41,907 nt of DNA from positions 1 through 41,907 of the forward strand of contig NZ_QXGH01000002.1 in assembly GCF_003515065.1 (NCBI RefSeq). Reading direction: 5' to 3'. Under the pieces are notes generated by a model. That model was given only the letters and a program-made list of their open reading frames with translations. It had not been told where the DNA came from and did no database searches. The DNA comes from Nocardioides immobilis (GTDB lineage Bacteria > Actinomycetota > Actinomycetes > Propionibacteriales > Nocardioidaceae). Positions 9,059 through 16,496 of the stretch are shown here, piece after piece (the first letter of the stretch is position 1; the number at the start of each line of letters is the position of its first letter). The position numbers and the translations under genes are program-made.

Positions 9059-9069
9059 GGAACGTCGAC

Positions 9070-9924
9070 ATGAGCACCATCCAAGAGTCCCCCACAGCAG
9101 CAGGCTCGGGCGCGAGCGCCAGCGAGAACTTCAAGGCCGTGGCCGCCGGCCTCACCGTCGTAGACACGCCTCCGGAGCGCGTGGCGGCCATCGTGACCGC
9201 GGTCCTCAAGGGCGTGCACGGCGCCATCGAGGAGTACGACGTCACCTACCCCGAGTTCCAGGCTGCCAAGGCGTGGCTCATGGCTGTTGGTGACGGCGGC
9301 GAGTGGCCACTGTTCATGGACGTCTTCGTCGAGCACGCCGTGGAGGCGCAGGTCGCGAGCACCCAGCACGGCACCAAGGGATCGATCCTCGGCCCGTACT
9401 ACCTGCCCGACCAGGTGAAGCTGGGCTCGACGTGCCAGCTTCCGCGCCGCGACGACGAGCGAGGCACGCCGCTCGTGCTCGAGGGCCAGGTCCGCGACAT
9501 CGACGGTACGCCGTTGGGAGGAGCCGAGATCGACCTCTGGCAGGCCGACGCCGACGGCTACTACTCCGGTTTCGCGCCGCATGTGCCCGACGGCAACCTG
9601 CGCGGTGTCGTCGTGACCGATCACGAGGGCCGTTTCGAGATCAACACGATCCAACCCGCGCCCTACCAGATCCCGCACGACGGGCCGACCGGGCAGCTGA
9701 TCGAGGCTGCCGGCTGGCACCCGTGGCGTCCAGCGCACCTGCACATCCAGGTGCGCGCCGAAGGTCACCGGCCCGTCACGACCCAGCTCTACTTCGCCGG
9801 TGGCGAGTGGCTGGACTCCGATGTCGCCGAGGCGACCAAGCCCGAACTGGTCATCGACCCACAGGACGACGGCACGGGTGTGCACCGCAGCTCCTACGAC
9901 TTCGAGCTCGAGCCCCAGTCATGA
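9070..9924 (+). CDS. Intradiol ring-cleavage dioxygenase (hydroxyquinol/catechol 1,2-dioxygenase type)
   Basis: A 284-residue Fe(III) enzyme that cleaves a catechol between its two hydroxyls. The four iron ligands are visible: Tyr165 (ADGYYSGF), Tyr199 (PAPYQIPHDG), His223 and His225 (RPAHLHI). The IPxDGPxGxL...HPWRPAHxH stretch and the later LDSD resemble hydroxyquinol 1,2-dioxygenases more than catechol dioxygenases. In that case the product would be maleylacetate. I chose the ATG at 9070 because GAGGAA sits 8 bases before it; a longer open frame reaches back into the hydroxylase gene. No maleylacetate reductase or muconate cycloisomerase is visible nearby, so the next step is coded elsewhere or is different. 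Confidence 0.92.
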   Translation: MSTIQESPTAAGSGASASENFKAVAAGLTVVDTPPERVAAIVTAVLKGVHGAIEEYDVTYPEFQAAKAWLMAVGDGGEWPLFMDVFVEHAVEAQVASTQHGTKGSILGPYYLPDQVKLGSTCQLPRRDDERGTPLVLEGQVRDIDGTPLGGAEIDLWQADADGYYSGFAPHVPDGNLRGVVVTDHEGRFEINTIQPAPYQIPHDGPTGQLIEAAGWHPWRPAHLHIQVRAEGHRPVTTQLYFAGGEWLDSDVAEATKPELVIDPQDDGTGVHRSSYDFELEPQS

Positions 9925-10007
9925 GTGTCCAGTCCTGACCCCTAGAGACGGATCTCGTTAGTTCCCAACAGGCCATACGCAAACGACGTACGAACGGAGT
10001 GACACAC

Positions 10008-10856
10008 ATGGGTCGAGTAGAGGGCAAGGTCGCCTTCATCACCGGTGCGGCACGCGGCCAGGGTCGCGCCCACGCCGTCCGTCTAGCTGAGGAAGGGGCG
10101 AACATCATCGCGGTCGATATCTGCGGCGACGTCGACACCGTCCCCTATCCCGGCGCGAACACCGACGACATGGAAGCAACAGTCAAGGAGGTAGAGGCGT
10201 TGGGCCGCCGAATCCTCGCTCGCCGGGCCGACGTTCGCGACCTCGGTGCGCTCGAAGAGGTCGTCGGCGAGGGCATTGAGGAGTTCGGTGGCATCGACAT
10301 CGTCTGCGCCAACGCCGGCATCGCCAGCTTTGGGCCAGCTCTCGAACTAGACGAGGCCACTTGGCAGGACGTCATCGACATCAATCTCACGGGGACGTGG
10401 AAGACAGTCAAGGCCGCGGTGCCGCACATGATCGAGACTGGTCGCGGGGGCTCGGTCGTCCTGACGAGCTCGGTGGCCGGGCTGATCGGCTTCCCAAATC
10501 TTGCCCACTACACCGCCGCTAAGCACGGCGTCACGGGTCTCATGCGGGTGCTTGCCATCGAACTCGCGCAGTACGGCATCCGCGTCAACTCGGTGCACCC
10601 GGCGACTGTGGACACCCCGATGGTCGCCAACCCCGCCTCCTACAAGCTGTTCCTCGGCGGCGTTGAGGGGGCAACGCGCGAGCAGGCCGCAGTGGGAATG
10701 GCAGCGATGAATGCCCTGAACATTCCTTGGGTCGACGCGGTCGACGTGAGCAACGCCGTCCTCTACCTGGCTTCGGATGAGGCTCGCTACGTAACCGGTA
10801 CCACCACTGTCATCGATGCCGGGGCGATCGCACCCTTCAAGATCCGCCACGGGTGA
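10008..10856 (+). CDS. Mycofactocin-coupled short-chain dehydrogenase/reductase
   Basis: A 282-residue SDR. It has the cofactor loop TGAARGQGRAHA (about 13-24), the ANAGI motif, catalytic Ser in LTSSVAG, Tyr168 and Lys172 (HYTAAKHG), and a C terminus with ASDEARYVTG. The RVEGKVAFITGAARGQGR opening, the long insertion after AVDIC and the NxxHP[A/T]xVDTPM stretch mark the mycofactocin-type SDR subgroup, whose NAD(H) is thought to stay bound and to be re-oxidised through mycofactocin. I chose the ATG at 10008 because GGAG lies nine bases before it; an in-frame GTG at 9999 lacks this. The substrate is unknown; an alcohol or hydroxyl group of the degraded compound is likely. A regulon containing mftA lies 15 kb to the right. 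Confidence 0.9.
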   Translation: MGRVEGKVAFITGAARGQGRAHAVRLAEEGANIIAVDICGDVDTVPYPGANTDDMEATVKEVEALGRRILARRADVRDLGALEEVVGEGIEEFGGIDIVCANAGIASFGPALELDEATWQDVIDINLTGTWKTVKAAVPHMIETGRGGSVVLTSSVAGLIGFPNLAHYTAAKHGVTGLMRVLAIELAQYGIRVNSVHPATVDTPMVANPASYKLFLGGVEGATREQAAVGMAAMNALNIPWVDAVDVSNAVLYLASDEARYVTGTTTVIDAGAIAPFKIRHG

Positions 10857-10858
10857 GC

Positions 10859-10945
10859 CGGTTCGACGTCAACACGATCCAGCCCGCGCCGTACCAGATC
10901 CCGCACGACGGGCCGCTCGGGGACGGGGGGACGCCGACCCAGTAG
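10859..10945 (+). pseudogene. Internal fragment of a second intradiol dioxygenase gene
   Basis: Directly after the SDR stop codon, 28 codons run RFDVNTIQPAPYQIPHDGP and end in TAG at 10943. This matches RFEINTIQPAPYQIPHDGP of the intact dioxygenase, with 52 of 57 bases identical over 10859-10915 (against 9634-9690). It includes the iron-ligand tyrosine but nothing before or after. It has no start site. It differs at several third positions, so it comes from a paralogue and is not a fresh copy of the neighbour. Confidence 0.8.
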
Positions 10946-11129
10946 TCACTCCTCCTCAAAGACCGCGCGCACAGAAACCGGCACCGCGTGCACGAGAGGG
11001 TGTCCCCAGCCTGAGTACCAGCGTCACCGCCTCGACGCTCGTACTGCGCCCGGCATCGAGAGGCGGTCTGTTGACGCGCCTAGATGGCGCAGCCGCTCTC
11101 ACAGCGGCCACATCATGTTGGAGGTAGGA

Positions 11130-11651
11130 ATGTCTGCACCGTTCAGCGAGTCCGTCGCGAGTGTCCCTGCACGAATCTCGTCCAAGCCGAAGGCGGCCGC
11201 GCTCGCCGCCGCTGCCGCAGGAGCAGTGCTGCTCGTGACCTCGCTCGTGGGACCGGGCTGGCTTTACGTGCCGGCCAACCCGGCGGCACAGGTACCTGCA
11301 ATGACGCTGAGCTTCGGGGACCTTCACGACCTGACCGCGGGCGGGATGGTCCCAACCAACGGTATCCAGGACGCGTACCTCTCGTGGCTCGGGTGGATGC
11401 TGGTCGCCGCGGTGTCGGTGCTGGCCGTGGCGCTCGCGGTGGCGCCTCGGCGGTCGCTGGCCTGGCTCCTTGTCGTCGCCAGCGTCGTCGGCCTCGTAGT
11501 GACCACGCTCGCCCTGAAGGGGCCCCTGTCCTGGGGGGACTTCATCGATGAGGCCAAGAACCTGCGCATCGGTGGCTACCTCGTCATCATCGGCTTCATC
11601 GTCACCCTTGTCCTCGCCGCCATCAGTCTGCGGCCCCGCCGGGAGCTGTAG
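11130..11651 (+). CDS. Small four-helix membrane protein, unrecognised
   Basis: A 173-residue protein with about four hydrophobic segments (roughly 26-45, 86-104, 108-127 and 147-166). It carries an extracytoplasmic-looking loop containing AMTLSFGDLHD between the first two and a short basic tail, RPRREL. GGAGG ends six bases before the ATG at 11130 and decides the start. I do not recognise a family. It is the last rightward gene of the aromatic cluster, about 180 bp after the dioxygenase remnant, and is followed by a terminator hairpin. A role in uptake or membrane integrity during growth on the aromatic substrate is possible but only inferred from position. Confidence 0.7.
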   Translation: MSAPFSESVASVPARISSKPKAAALAAAAAGAVLLVTSLVGPGWLYVPANPAAQVPAMTLSFGDLHDLTAGGMVPTNGIQDAYLSWLGWMLVAAVSVLAVALAVAPRRSLAWLLVVASVVGLVVTTLALKGPLSWGDFIDEAKNLRIGGYLVIIGFIVTLVLAAISLRPRREL

Positions 11652-11675
11652 GACCAAGGACTCGTGACCGGAGCG

Positions 11676-11701
11676 GCGGCCCGCCGGACCCGGCGGGCCG
11701 C
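11676..11701 (+). terminator. Perfect GC hairpin after the membrane protein gene
   Basis: An 11-bp perfect stem (GCGGCCCGCCG at 11676-11686 with CGGCGGGCCGC at 11691-11701) and a 4-nt loop, 25 bases after the stop codon. Probably the end of the rightward aromatic operon. Confidence 0.7.
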
Positions 11702-11718
11702 TCGGTTGCGTGCACTCC

Positions 11719-11778
11719 GGGTTCAGAGAAGGGCGCACGGCCGAATGCGTGCCGCTCTGTGCGCCTCTCCCTGAACCC
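11719..11778. repeat. Imperfect inverted repeat in the convergent gap
   Basis: GGGTTCAGAGAAGGGCGCAC at 11719-11738 pairs with 11759-11778 at 17 of 20 positions across a 20-nt loop. It lies between the rightward membrane protein and the leftward flavin reductase, so it could be the terminator of the latter. The rest of 11779-11943 shows nothing I can name. Confidence 0.5.
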
Positions 11779-11943
11779 GAACGGGAGCGAGGGATCCTCG
11801 TCGGCCGCACGTGATCGCCGAGTTCGCATCTCGCCGAGTCGTCGTTGCGGACCAGCCGGCACCATGACGAGTGAGAGATGAAAGATTACAGCTCAGTCGC
11901 GGGTGGGAATCGCTCGTTTGAGGTTCCTTCAGTGCAGCACATG

Positions 11944-12570
11944 CTACGGATGCATCGGACGTTCGAGAGCGACCACCTCTGGCGGCAGCCCCCATTCGTT
12001 GCGGCCGAGCCGGGAAACCGGCTGGAGGCGCTCCATCGCCGGATGACCGTCCACCAGCACGCTACGTCGCACGGTGACAGCGACGACGTTGCCCAGCACC
12101 AAGGTCGACTCACCCAGCGGCACCGTCGAGTGCAGGCGGCACTCCAGGGACGCGGGCGACTCCATGACCCGTGGGGGCGCGACCACAGATGAGGCTTCCA
12201 TGACCACGCCCACAGCCGCGGCCTCATCGAGGCCCGGCGCGAACGCCGCACTCGTCGCGTTCACCTTGTCCATGAGCGCCAGAGGGGCCAGGCTCACCAC
12301 GAACTCACCCGTCTCCAGCACGTTGCGCAATGTGTCCTTCTCACCCACCGACGTGAACTGCACGATCGGCGGACGCGCGGAGGCGACCGTGAAGAAGGAG
12401 TGCGGCGCCAAGTTGTGCGCCCGCTGCGCCGAGAGCGTGGAGACCCAAGCGATCGGACGGGGCACGACGAGCGCCGTGAGAAGGCGGTAGGCGTTGACGC
12501 CAGGGTCGTCGGTTGAGAATACGGTTCGGTCGCGGGACACGTCGGTCGGCGTAGGCAGGGAAGAGCTCAT
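11944..12570 (-). CDS. Flavin reductase-like protein (FMN-binding split barrel)
   Basis: A 208-residue member of the flavin reductase/DIM6-NtaB family. Family marks are VVPRPIAWVSTLS (about 35-47) for isoalloxazine binding, HNLAPHSFFTVAS (about 52-64), and the ending LQPVSRLGRNEW. Such proteins reduce FAD or FMN with NAD(P)H and release it to two-component monooxygenases. The nearby HpaB-type hydroxylase needs exactly this partner. The start codon overlaps the stop of the FAD-synthetase-like frame upstream (ATGA), so the two were translationally coupled. An IS1182-type element now sits about 340 bp upstream, so the original promoter may be lost and expression may depend on the IS or on read-through. 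Confidence 0.88.
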   Translation of the reverse strand: MSSSLPTPTDVSRDRTVFSTDDPGVNAYRLLTALVVPRPIAWVSTLSAQRAHNLAPHSFFTVASARPPIVQFTSVGEKDTLRNVLETGEFVVSLAPLALMDKVNATSAAFAPGLDEAAAVGVVMEASSVVAPPRVMESPASLECRLHSTVPLGESTLVLGNVVAVTVRRSVLVDGHPAMERLQPVSRLGRNEWGLPPEVVALERPMHP

Positions 12571-12905
12571 CGCAGCGCGAGTACCCGATCGTCGTCCCGG
12601 CCGAGCAACTCACGGGCGCCTTCGAGGTCGCCGCGTGCCAGGCGACGGCGTACTTCCGTGGACGAGCAGCGCGCACCCGCGGCCTCGACCAGGTCGAGGG
12701 CTTCAACCTGCATTCCGTGCTCGCGGCCGATCTCGTCCAGACGCGAAACATCACCCTCGCCACCGCGGCCACAACGGAAATGGTCGCCCACCACGAGGAG
12801 TTGCGCCCCGAGCCGGTCCACCAGGCCAGACGCCACGAAGTCAGCCGCGGTCTGGGCCGCCAAGTCCGCGGTGAACGGCAGCACCACCACCGCATCGATG
12901 CCTAG
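12567..12905 (-). pseudogene. FAD-synthetase (RibF N-domain)-like gene, 5' end lost at the IS
   Basis: From the IS edge leftward the frame encodes about 112 residues beginning LGIDAVVVLPFTADLA. It continues with LVVGDHFRCGRGGEGDV and SSTEVRRRLARGDLEGARELLGR. These are the middle and end of the FMN adenylyltransferase domain of RibF. The first 65 or so residues, including the HxGH nucleotide-binding motif, are missing. No riboflavin kinase domain follows, so the parent was a stand-alone adenylyltransferase. It ends by overlapping the flavin reductase start. The parent probably supplied FAD to the local flavoenzymes; as it stands it should be inactive. Confidence 0.75.
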
Positions 12906-12920
12906 GAGACCGCTGAACAA
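12906..12920 (+). repeat. Left terminal inverted repeat of the IS1182-type element
   Basis: GAGACCGCTGAACAA, preceded by CTAG. It is the exact reverse complement of 14752-14766. Confidence 0.9.
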
Positions 12921-13096
12921 GACGTCATCTCGGCTCGGTTGATGGCGTGGGCGGCGGGCGGAACCTGGCGACGGCCGTCGAGCGGCGGGTTTGAGTTGGC
13001 ACCATTGGGTGCGGCACCGGATTGTTCCGCCCGCCTTTTGGTCGACCCGAGGCCCTTGGGGCGTGTGCAGCGGCGGTCGGCCGGCCAGCGGGGTGG

Positions 13097-14704
13097 TCAG
13101 GCCAGGGCCCAGGCGCCGTCTTGGACGGTGAGGCCCATGGCGAGCAGTCGGCGCAGGTTGAGTGCGGCGACGCGGTGGTGGAGCCAGTTGTTGTTCTTCT
13201 CGATCCCGAGGTAGGGGACGCGGCGGTTGCCTCTGACGAGCCAGGCGATGGAGCGCTCGACCATCGGGCGGTGTTGGCGGTAGACGGCTTGGAAGTCGGG
13301 GTCTTTCGCGCGCTGACGGTGCTCGCGGTGGACCAGGTCGTGTTCGTGAACGTTGGTCGCCTTGCCGTTCTTCGATGTCGTGCAGCGCTCCTTCAGGGGG
13401 CAACTGCGACAGATCGCTCCGAACGTCACGTGGCGCTTCGGAGGCAGCGTGCGGGTGTGCCCGGCAGGGCAGGTCAGAGTCCCTGCGCCCTGCGCACCGT
13501 CGGGGTCGTGGATGAAGTCATCGACGGTGAACCCGCCGGGCACCGGGGGTATGAGGGGCCATGGCTTGATGATCGGGAACCAGCCGTCCTTGGTGAGGTC
13601 AGCCAGCGCCTGGCCGGTGCCGTAGGCGGAGTCGGCCAGTGCTTCCTTGCGCTGATCCTCGGCGATGTCGAGGGTGGGGTCCTCGGCGAGCAGCCGGGTG
13701 CCGACGGCGGCGTCAGAGTTCTCGACACCACAAGCCTTGGTCAGCTCCACACCGGTGTACAAGCCGGTGTCGGGCTCGGCCGCGATGTGAGCGGTGTAAC
13801 CGTCGCGGCGGTCCGCACGGGTCTTATGGGCGTGCCTGGTGTCGGGGTCCACGGTCGAGATCACCCGATCGTGCGCGGTCTTCCTCGCGATCCGCCACCG
13901 GCCGTCGGTGCCATCGGAGCCCTCGGCGGGTTCGACGTCTTGCCCGGCGACAAGCGCCAACAGGGCGACCGCTTCAGCCGGCCTTCCGCCCGTTTCGGTG
14001 ATCGCCTCGACGTCGAGGACACCCAGCAGGGCAAGCGCGTCGTTGACCAGTGCGGTGACCAGCTCCTCCCGAGCGGCGCGGTCGTCCCAGGCGATCCGCG
14101 GCTTCCCGGTGGCGGCGTAGTCCTGTCCAGTCAGCGCAGCCAGCCGAGTGCAGTGCGCACCGATGAGGTCCTTCGCCCCGGCGACGTCGCGACCCACCTG
14201 GCGGATCGCTGCGATCAGCTGGGTCACGGTGTCTTGCCGCGCGACCGCGTCGTCCAACACCGTGGAATCCAGGGCCCGACGCTGCTTCCCAGCGACCGCA
14301 CCGGTGGTGGCGATCAGCTCGCGGATCACCTCGAAGATCAGATGCGGACGCTCGCTCGCCGCCAACCGGCGACGCCAGTACGTCAACACCGTCGGGTGGA
14401 ACGCCGTCGCGTCGATCGCCAACCCACACGCGGCCTTCCACCGCAGGTCGAACGTGACCGCCTCGACCGCCTCGCGATCCGACAGGCCATGCAAGGTCTG
14501 CAACACGATCACCGAGGCGATCATCTCCGGCGGCAGCGACGGCCGACCCAACCTGGAGGGAAAGAGCTCAGAGAACAGCTCGGCCGGAAATAGCTTGTGC
14601 CGATGCTCGGCCAAGAACGCGAACACGCTCCCCGCCGGCAACAAGTGCCCCGCTACCGACTCCACGTCCAACACATCGCGCTGGTCATCAGCTCGTCCCT
14701 GCAC
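13097..14704 (-). CDS. IS1182-family transposase
   Basis: A 535-residue DDE transposase. The N-terminal part (LGRPSLPPEMIASVIVLQTLHGLSDREA..., about 52-80) is the DUF772 region. The aspartate in ALDSTVLDDAV, a middle block with DGYTAHIAAEPDTG, and the C-terminal four-cysteine region (CPAGH...CRSCPLKERC) followed by RPMVERSIAW with the catalytic glutamate are typical of IS1182 members. The length is normal for the family and the frame is intact, so the element could be active. The start codon lies 62 bp inside the right inverted repeat. Confidence 0.92.
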   Translation of the reverse strand: MQGRADDQRDVLDVESVAGHLLPAGSVFAFLAEHRHKLFPAELFSELFPSRLGRPSLPPEMIASVIVLQTLHGLSDREAVEAVTFDLRWKAACGLAIDATAFHPTVLTYWRRRLAASERPHLIFEVIRELIATTGAVAGKQRRALDSTVLDDAVARQDTVTQLIAAIRQVGRDVAGAKDLIGAHCTRLAALTGQDYAATGKPRIAWDDRAAREELVTALVNDALALLGVLDVEAITETGGRPAEAVALLALVAGQDVEPAEGSDGTDGRWRIARKTAHDRVISTVDPDTRHAHKTRADRRDGYTAHIAAEPDTGLYTGVELTKACGVENSDAAVGTRLLAEDPTLDIAEDQRKEALADSAYGTGQALADLTKDGWFPIIKPWPLIPPVPGGFTVDDFIHDPDGAQGAGTLTCPAGHTRTLPPKRHVTFGAICRSCPLKERCTTSKNGKATNVHEHDLVHREHRQRAKDPDFQAVYRQHRPMVERSIAWLVRGNRRVPYLGIEKNNNWLHHRVAALNLRRLLAMGLTVQDGAWALA

Positions 14705-14751
14705 CAGACAAGTATTTCAGGGATCACGCCCACGGCACGCAGGCGCGCCTT

Positions 14752-14766
14752 TTGTTCAGCGGTCTC
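14752..14766 (-). repeat. Right terminal inverted repeat of the IS1182-type element
   Basis: TTGTTCAGCGGTCTC, followed by CTAG. It pairs exactly with 12906-12920. Confidence 0.9.
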
Positions 14767-14770
14767 CTAG

Positions 14771-15313
14771 CAGCGGGTCCAGTGCGTCGATGGTCGGCTT
14801 CCACAGGTTCAGCCAGTTCCGGCGCGGTCCGACAGCGAACGAGACCTGTAGGCGGACGGCGCCGTCTGGGAGTTCGGGTGCGCCGAGAACCGCCGCCCGA
14901 ACCTGCTCCTTGTACGCGGTCGTCTGAGAGGACGCCGTGGTGCGGACCGTGAACACCGTCGCCGGCGGACTGCTCTCTCGGGCTGGTGCCACGAGCACCG
15001 TGGAGGTGGTGGCGAGCCGCTTGGTGCACCACACAGATACCAGGTCGTCTGTTCGCAGGTGCGCAGCGAGCGGGTGGACGTAGTTGTCGAGGTCGGCCAT
15101 GTCGGTGAGATCACGGCCCCCGGGAAGTCCGACATCGAGGCGGAGTGCCCACGGCCCGTCCAGCAGGGACGGGCGCAGCAGGTAGGCGGTGTCCTCGAGG
15201 TACTCGCGCAGTCGGACCTGGTCGGGGTGGGAGGACTTGTTCCAGCTGGCCAGCCGCGGGACCTTGCGGAGGACCAGCGACTCCCCCTCGGGGCGCTCGT
15301 ACCAGCGGTTCAT
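14771..15313 (-). pseudogene. Unrecognised gene, 3' end cut at the IS1182 element
   Basis: An ATG at 15313 opens a protein starting MNRWYERPEGESLVLRKVP. It holds 181 native residues to the IS edge and then gains four codons from the IS before a stop at 14756. It ends with a conserved-looking GPRRNWLNLWKPTIDALDPL. I recall similar strings in uncharacterised actinobacterial proteins but cannot assign a function. The 3' end is missing. If the IS and one CTAG copy are removed, the frame continues exactly into the FAD-synthetase remnant. That junction may be an accident of IS-mediated recombination, because the two halves do not look like one natural protein. Confidence 0.6.
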
Positions 15314-15342
15314 GGCTGGAACCTACGGCAGACGGCCGACAA

Positions 15343-15410
15343 GGGAGCCGTGCGGAGGGAGCCGTGCGGAGGGAGCCGTGCGGAGCGAGCCGTGCGGAGC
15401 GAGCCGGGCT
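15343..15410 (+). repeat. Five tandem copies of a 14-bp unit
   Basis: The unit is GGGAGCCGTGCGGA. Copies 1-3 (15343-15384) are identical, copy 4 has GCG in place of GGG, and copy 5 is partial with GGGCT at its end. It lies about 30 bp upstream of the start of the leftward truncated gene, so it could affect its promoter. Confidence 0.9.
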
Positions 15411-15457
15411 CTCTACTCGTCGATCTGCCCATGAGGCCTGTTGGATAGCGTCACCGC

Positions 15458-15610
15458 ATGCCGAGGACTGAACAGACCGTCGCAGCGATCGAGGCCGCCG
15501 CGTGGAACGCGCGGATCAATCTGGTCCGATAGATCCCGGAGGAGTACGGCACTGCCTCGCACCGCGAGGTGTACGCCGCTGTCGCGTCACGCCTGTATGT
15601 TCCTCACATC
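15458..15610 (+). pseudogene. Small gene broken by an in-frame stop
   Basis: An ATG at 15458 starts MPRTEQTVAAIEAAAWNAR. A TAG at 15530-15532 interrupts it, and the same frame then runs on as IPEEYGTASHREVYAAVASR and loses protein character near 15610. The two parts look like one helical protein that acquired a nonsense mutation. I do not know the family. It is divergent from the truncated gene at 15313, with the 14-bp tandem repeats between them. Confidence 0.5.
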
Positions 15611-15671
15611 GAACGGTGCTCGGACAGTTTCGGTACCTGGACGACAGAATGGGCGTTGTGTCAGCTGGCGC

Positions 15672-16092
15672 GAGTGATACACGAGAGTGATACACGAAGC
15701 CCCGGAATCCGTGGCCAGCCACGTCCATCCGTGAATCTCTACGGCCAGATTTGACGCTCAAAACAGCGGATCTCAACGCCACAGAGGCTCAACTGAGCGT
15801 GAGCCTTGTCACGTGGCACCAATGGCAACTGCTGTAGCCCACGGACAGCAACACGGGCAGGCCGCGACGCCGTGCCTCGGCGAAAGCTTCCTCGCTCCAT
15901 TCCCACCAATCCACGGGATTTTGAGCGTGCTGGAGCAGGTATGGCGACGTTGCGGACGCCAGGCGATTCGGCACGGTCCCCACGCTAGCCGGTCTTGGTC
16001 GAGCATCCAGAAGGACGTGAGTGATACACGAAACGGCTCGCGAGTGATACACGAGGATCGCCGCCACTGGCGGCCAATGGCACGTGTATCAC
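15672..16092 (+). repeat. Dispersed copies of GAGTGATACACGA
   Basis: Exact 13-bp copies lie at 15672-15684 and 15685-15697 (head to tail), 16019-16031 and 16042-16054. An inverted 10-bp core, CGTGTATCAC, lies at 16083-16092. They bracket the DUF255 fragment. From 16093 to 16450 I see no gene, repeat or RNA. Confidence 0.8.
15789..15974 (-). pseudogene. N-terminal fragment of a DUF255/YyaL thioredoxin-domain protein
   Basis: From a GTG at 15974 the minus strand encodes [20 protein letters not shown], followed by VDWWEW and [18 protein letters not shown]. These are the hallmark opening and C-H-W-C redox site of the large YyaL/SPATA20-type proteins. After CHWCHV only six unrelated codons remain before a stop. 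The normal protein is over 600 residues, so more than 90 percent is missing. Copies of GAGTGATACACGA lie on both sides, which may mark how the fragment arrived. Confidence 0.75.
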
Positions 16093-16450
16093 CAGGGCGC
16101 ATCGTGCATCATCCGCCGCCCTGCCTGCCACTGACCACCAGTGACAGCCTGTCGGTCGGCGCGATGGCGCCGCGACTCGCGCATCAAAGGCGGCGCTGTG
16201 ACACAGGCCGCACGGCACGGCGATGCGCCGTGCTCATGGCCGCTGTGGGAGTCGCCGGCCATGGCCAGGCAGGTCGCGCCTCCCAAGCTGAACGGACTCT
16301 AGGATCGCGCCCACCTACGTCTGCGCAGGTCAACGTGCAGTGGTTTTCTTCACTGCGGTCAACACCGCCATTGTGGGCTGTTCGGCGTAGTGGGGAAGTG
16401 GAAGCCGCACTTGAGGCAGGTGGTTCCGGAGCACCGCCCGCTGTTTGGGG

Positions 16451-16487
16451 GGCCGGCTCGCGGGGCTTCGGGCGCCGCGAGCCGGCC
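16451..16487 (-). terminator. Hairpin terminator of the double-cupin gene
   Basis: A perfect 13-bp stem (GGCCGGCTCGCGG at 16451-16463 with CCGCGAGCCGGCC at 16475-16487) and an 11-nt loop containing TTCG, 10 bases beyond the stop of the leftward cupin gene. Confidence 0.75.
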
Positions 16488-16496
16488 GGGGAGGAA

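Larger units (their letters stand above)
12906..14766 (-). mobile_element. Complete IS1182-type insertion sequence
   Basis: The element is 1861 bp long and is bounded by perfect 15-bp inverted repeats: GAGACCGCTGAACAA at 12906-12920 and its complement at 14752-14766. CTAG flanks both ends (12902-12905 and 14767-14770), either as a 4-bp target duplication or as a preferred palindromic target. It contains one intact transposase gene on the minus strand and nothing else. The genes on both sides are truncated exactly at these borders. Confidence 0.88.

Noticed and set aside
13022..14593. A 523-codon plus-strand frame across the IS1182 element
   Set aside because: It is the shadow of the minus-strand transposase, which has a full DDE-family pattern and lies correctly between the inverted repeats.
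15343..15410. CRISPR array
   Set aside because: The repeats are 14 bp, contiguous and without spacers. I saw no CRISPR array or cas gene anywhere in the window.
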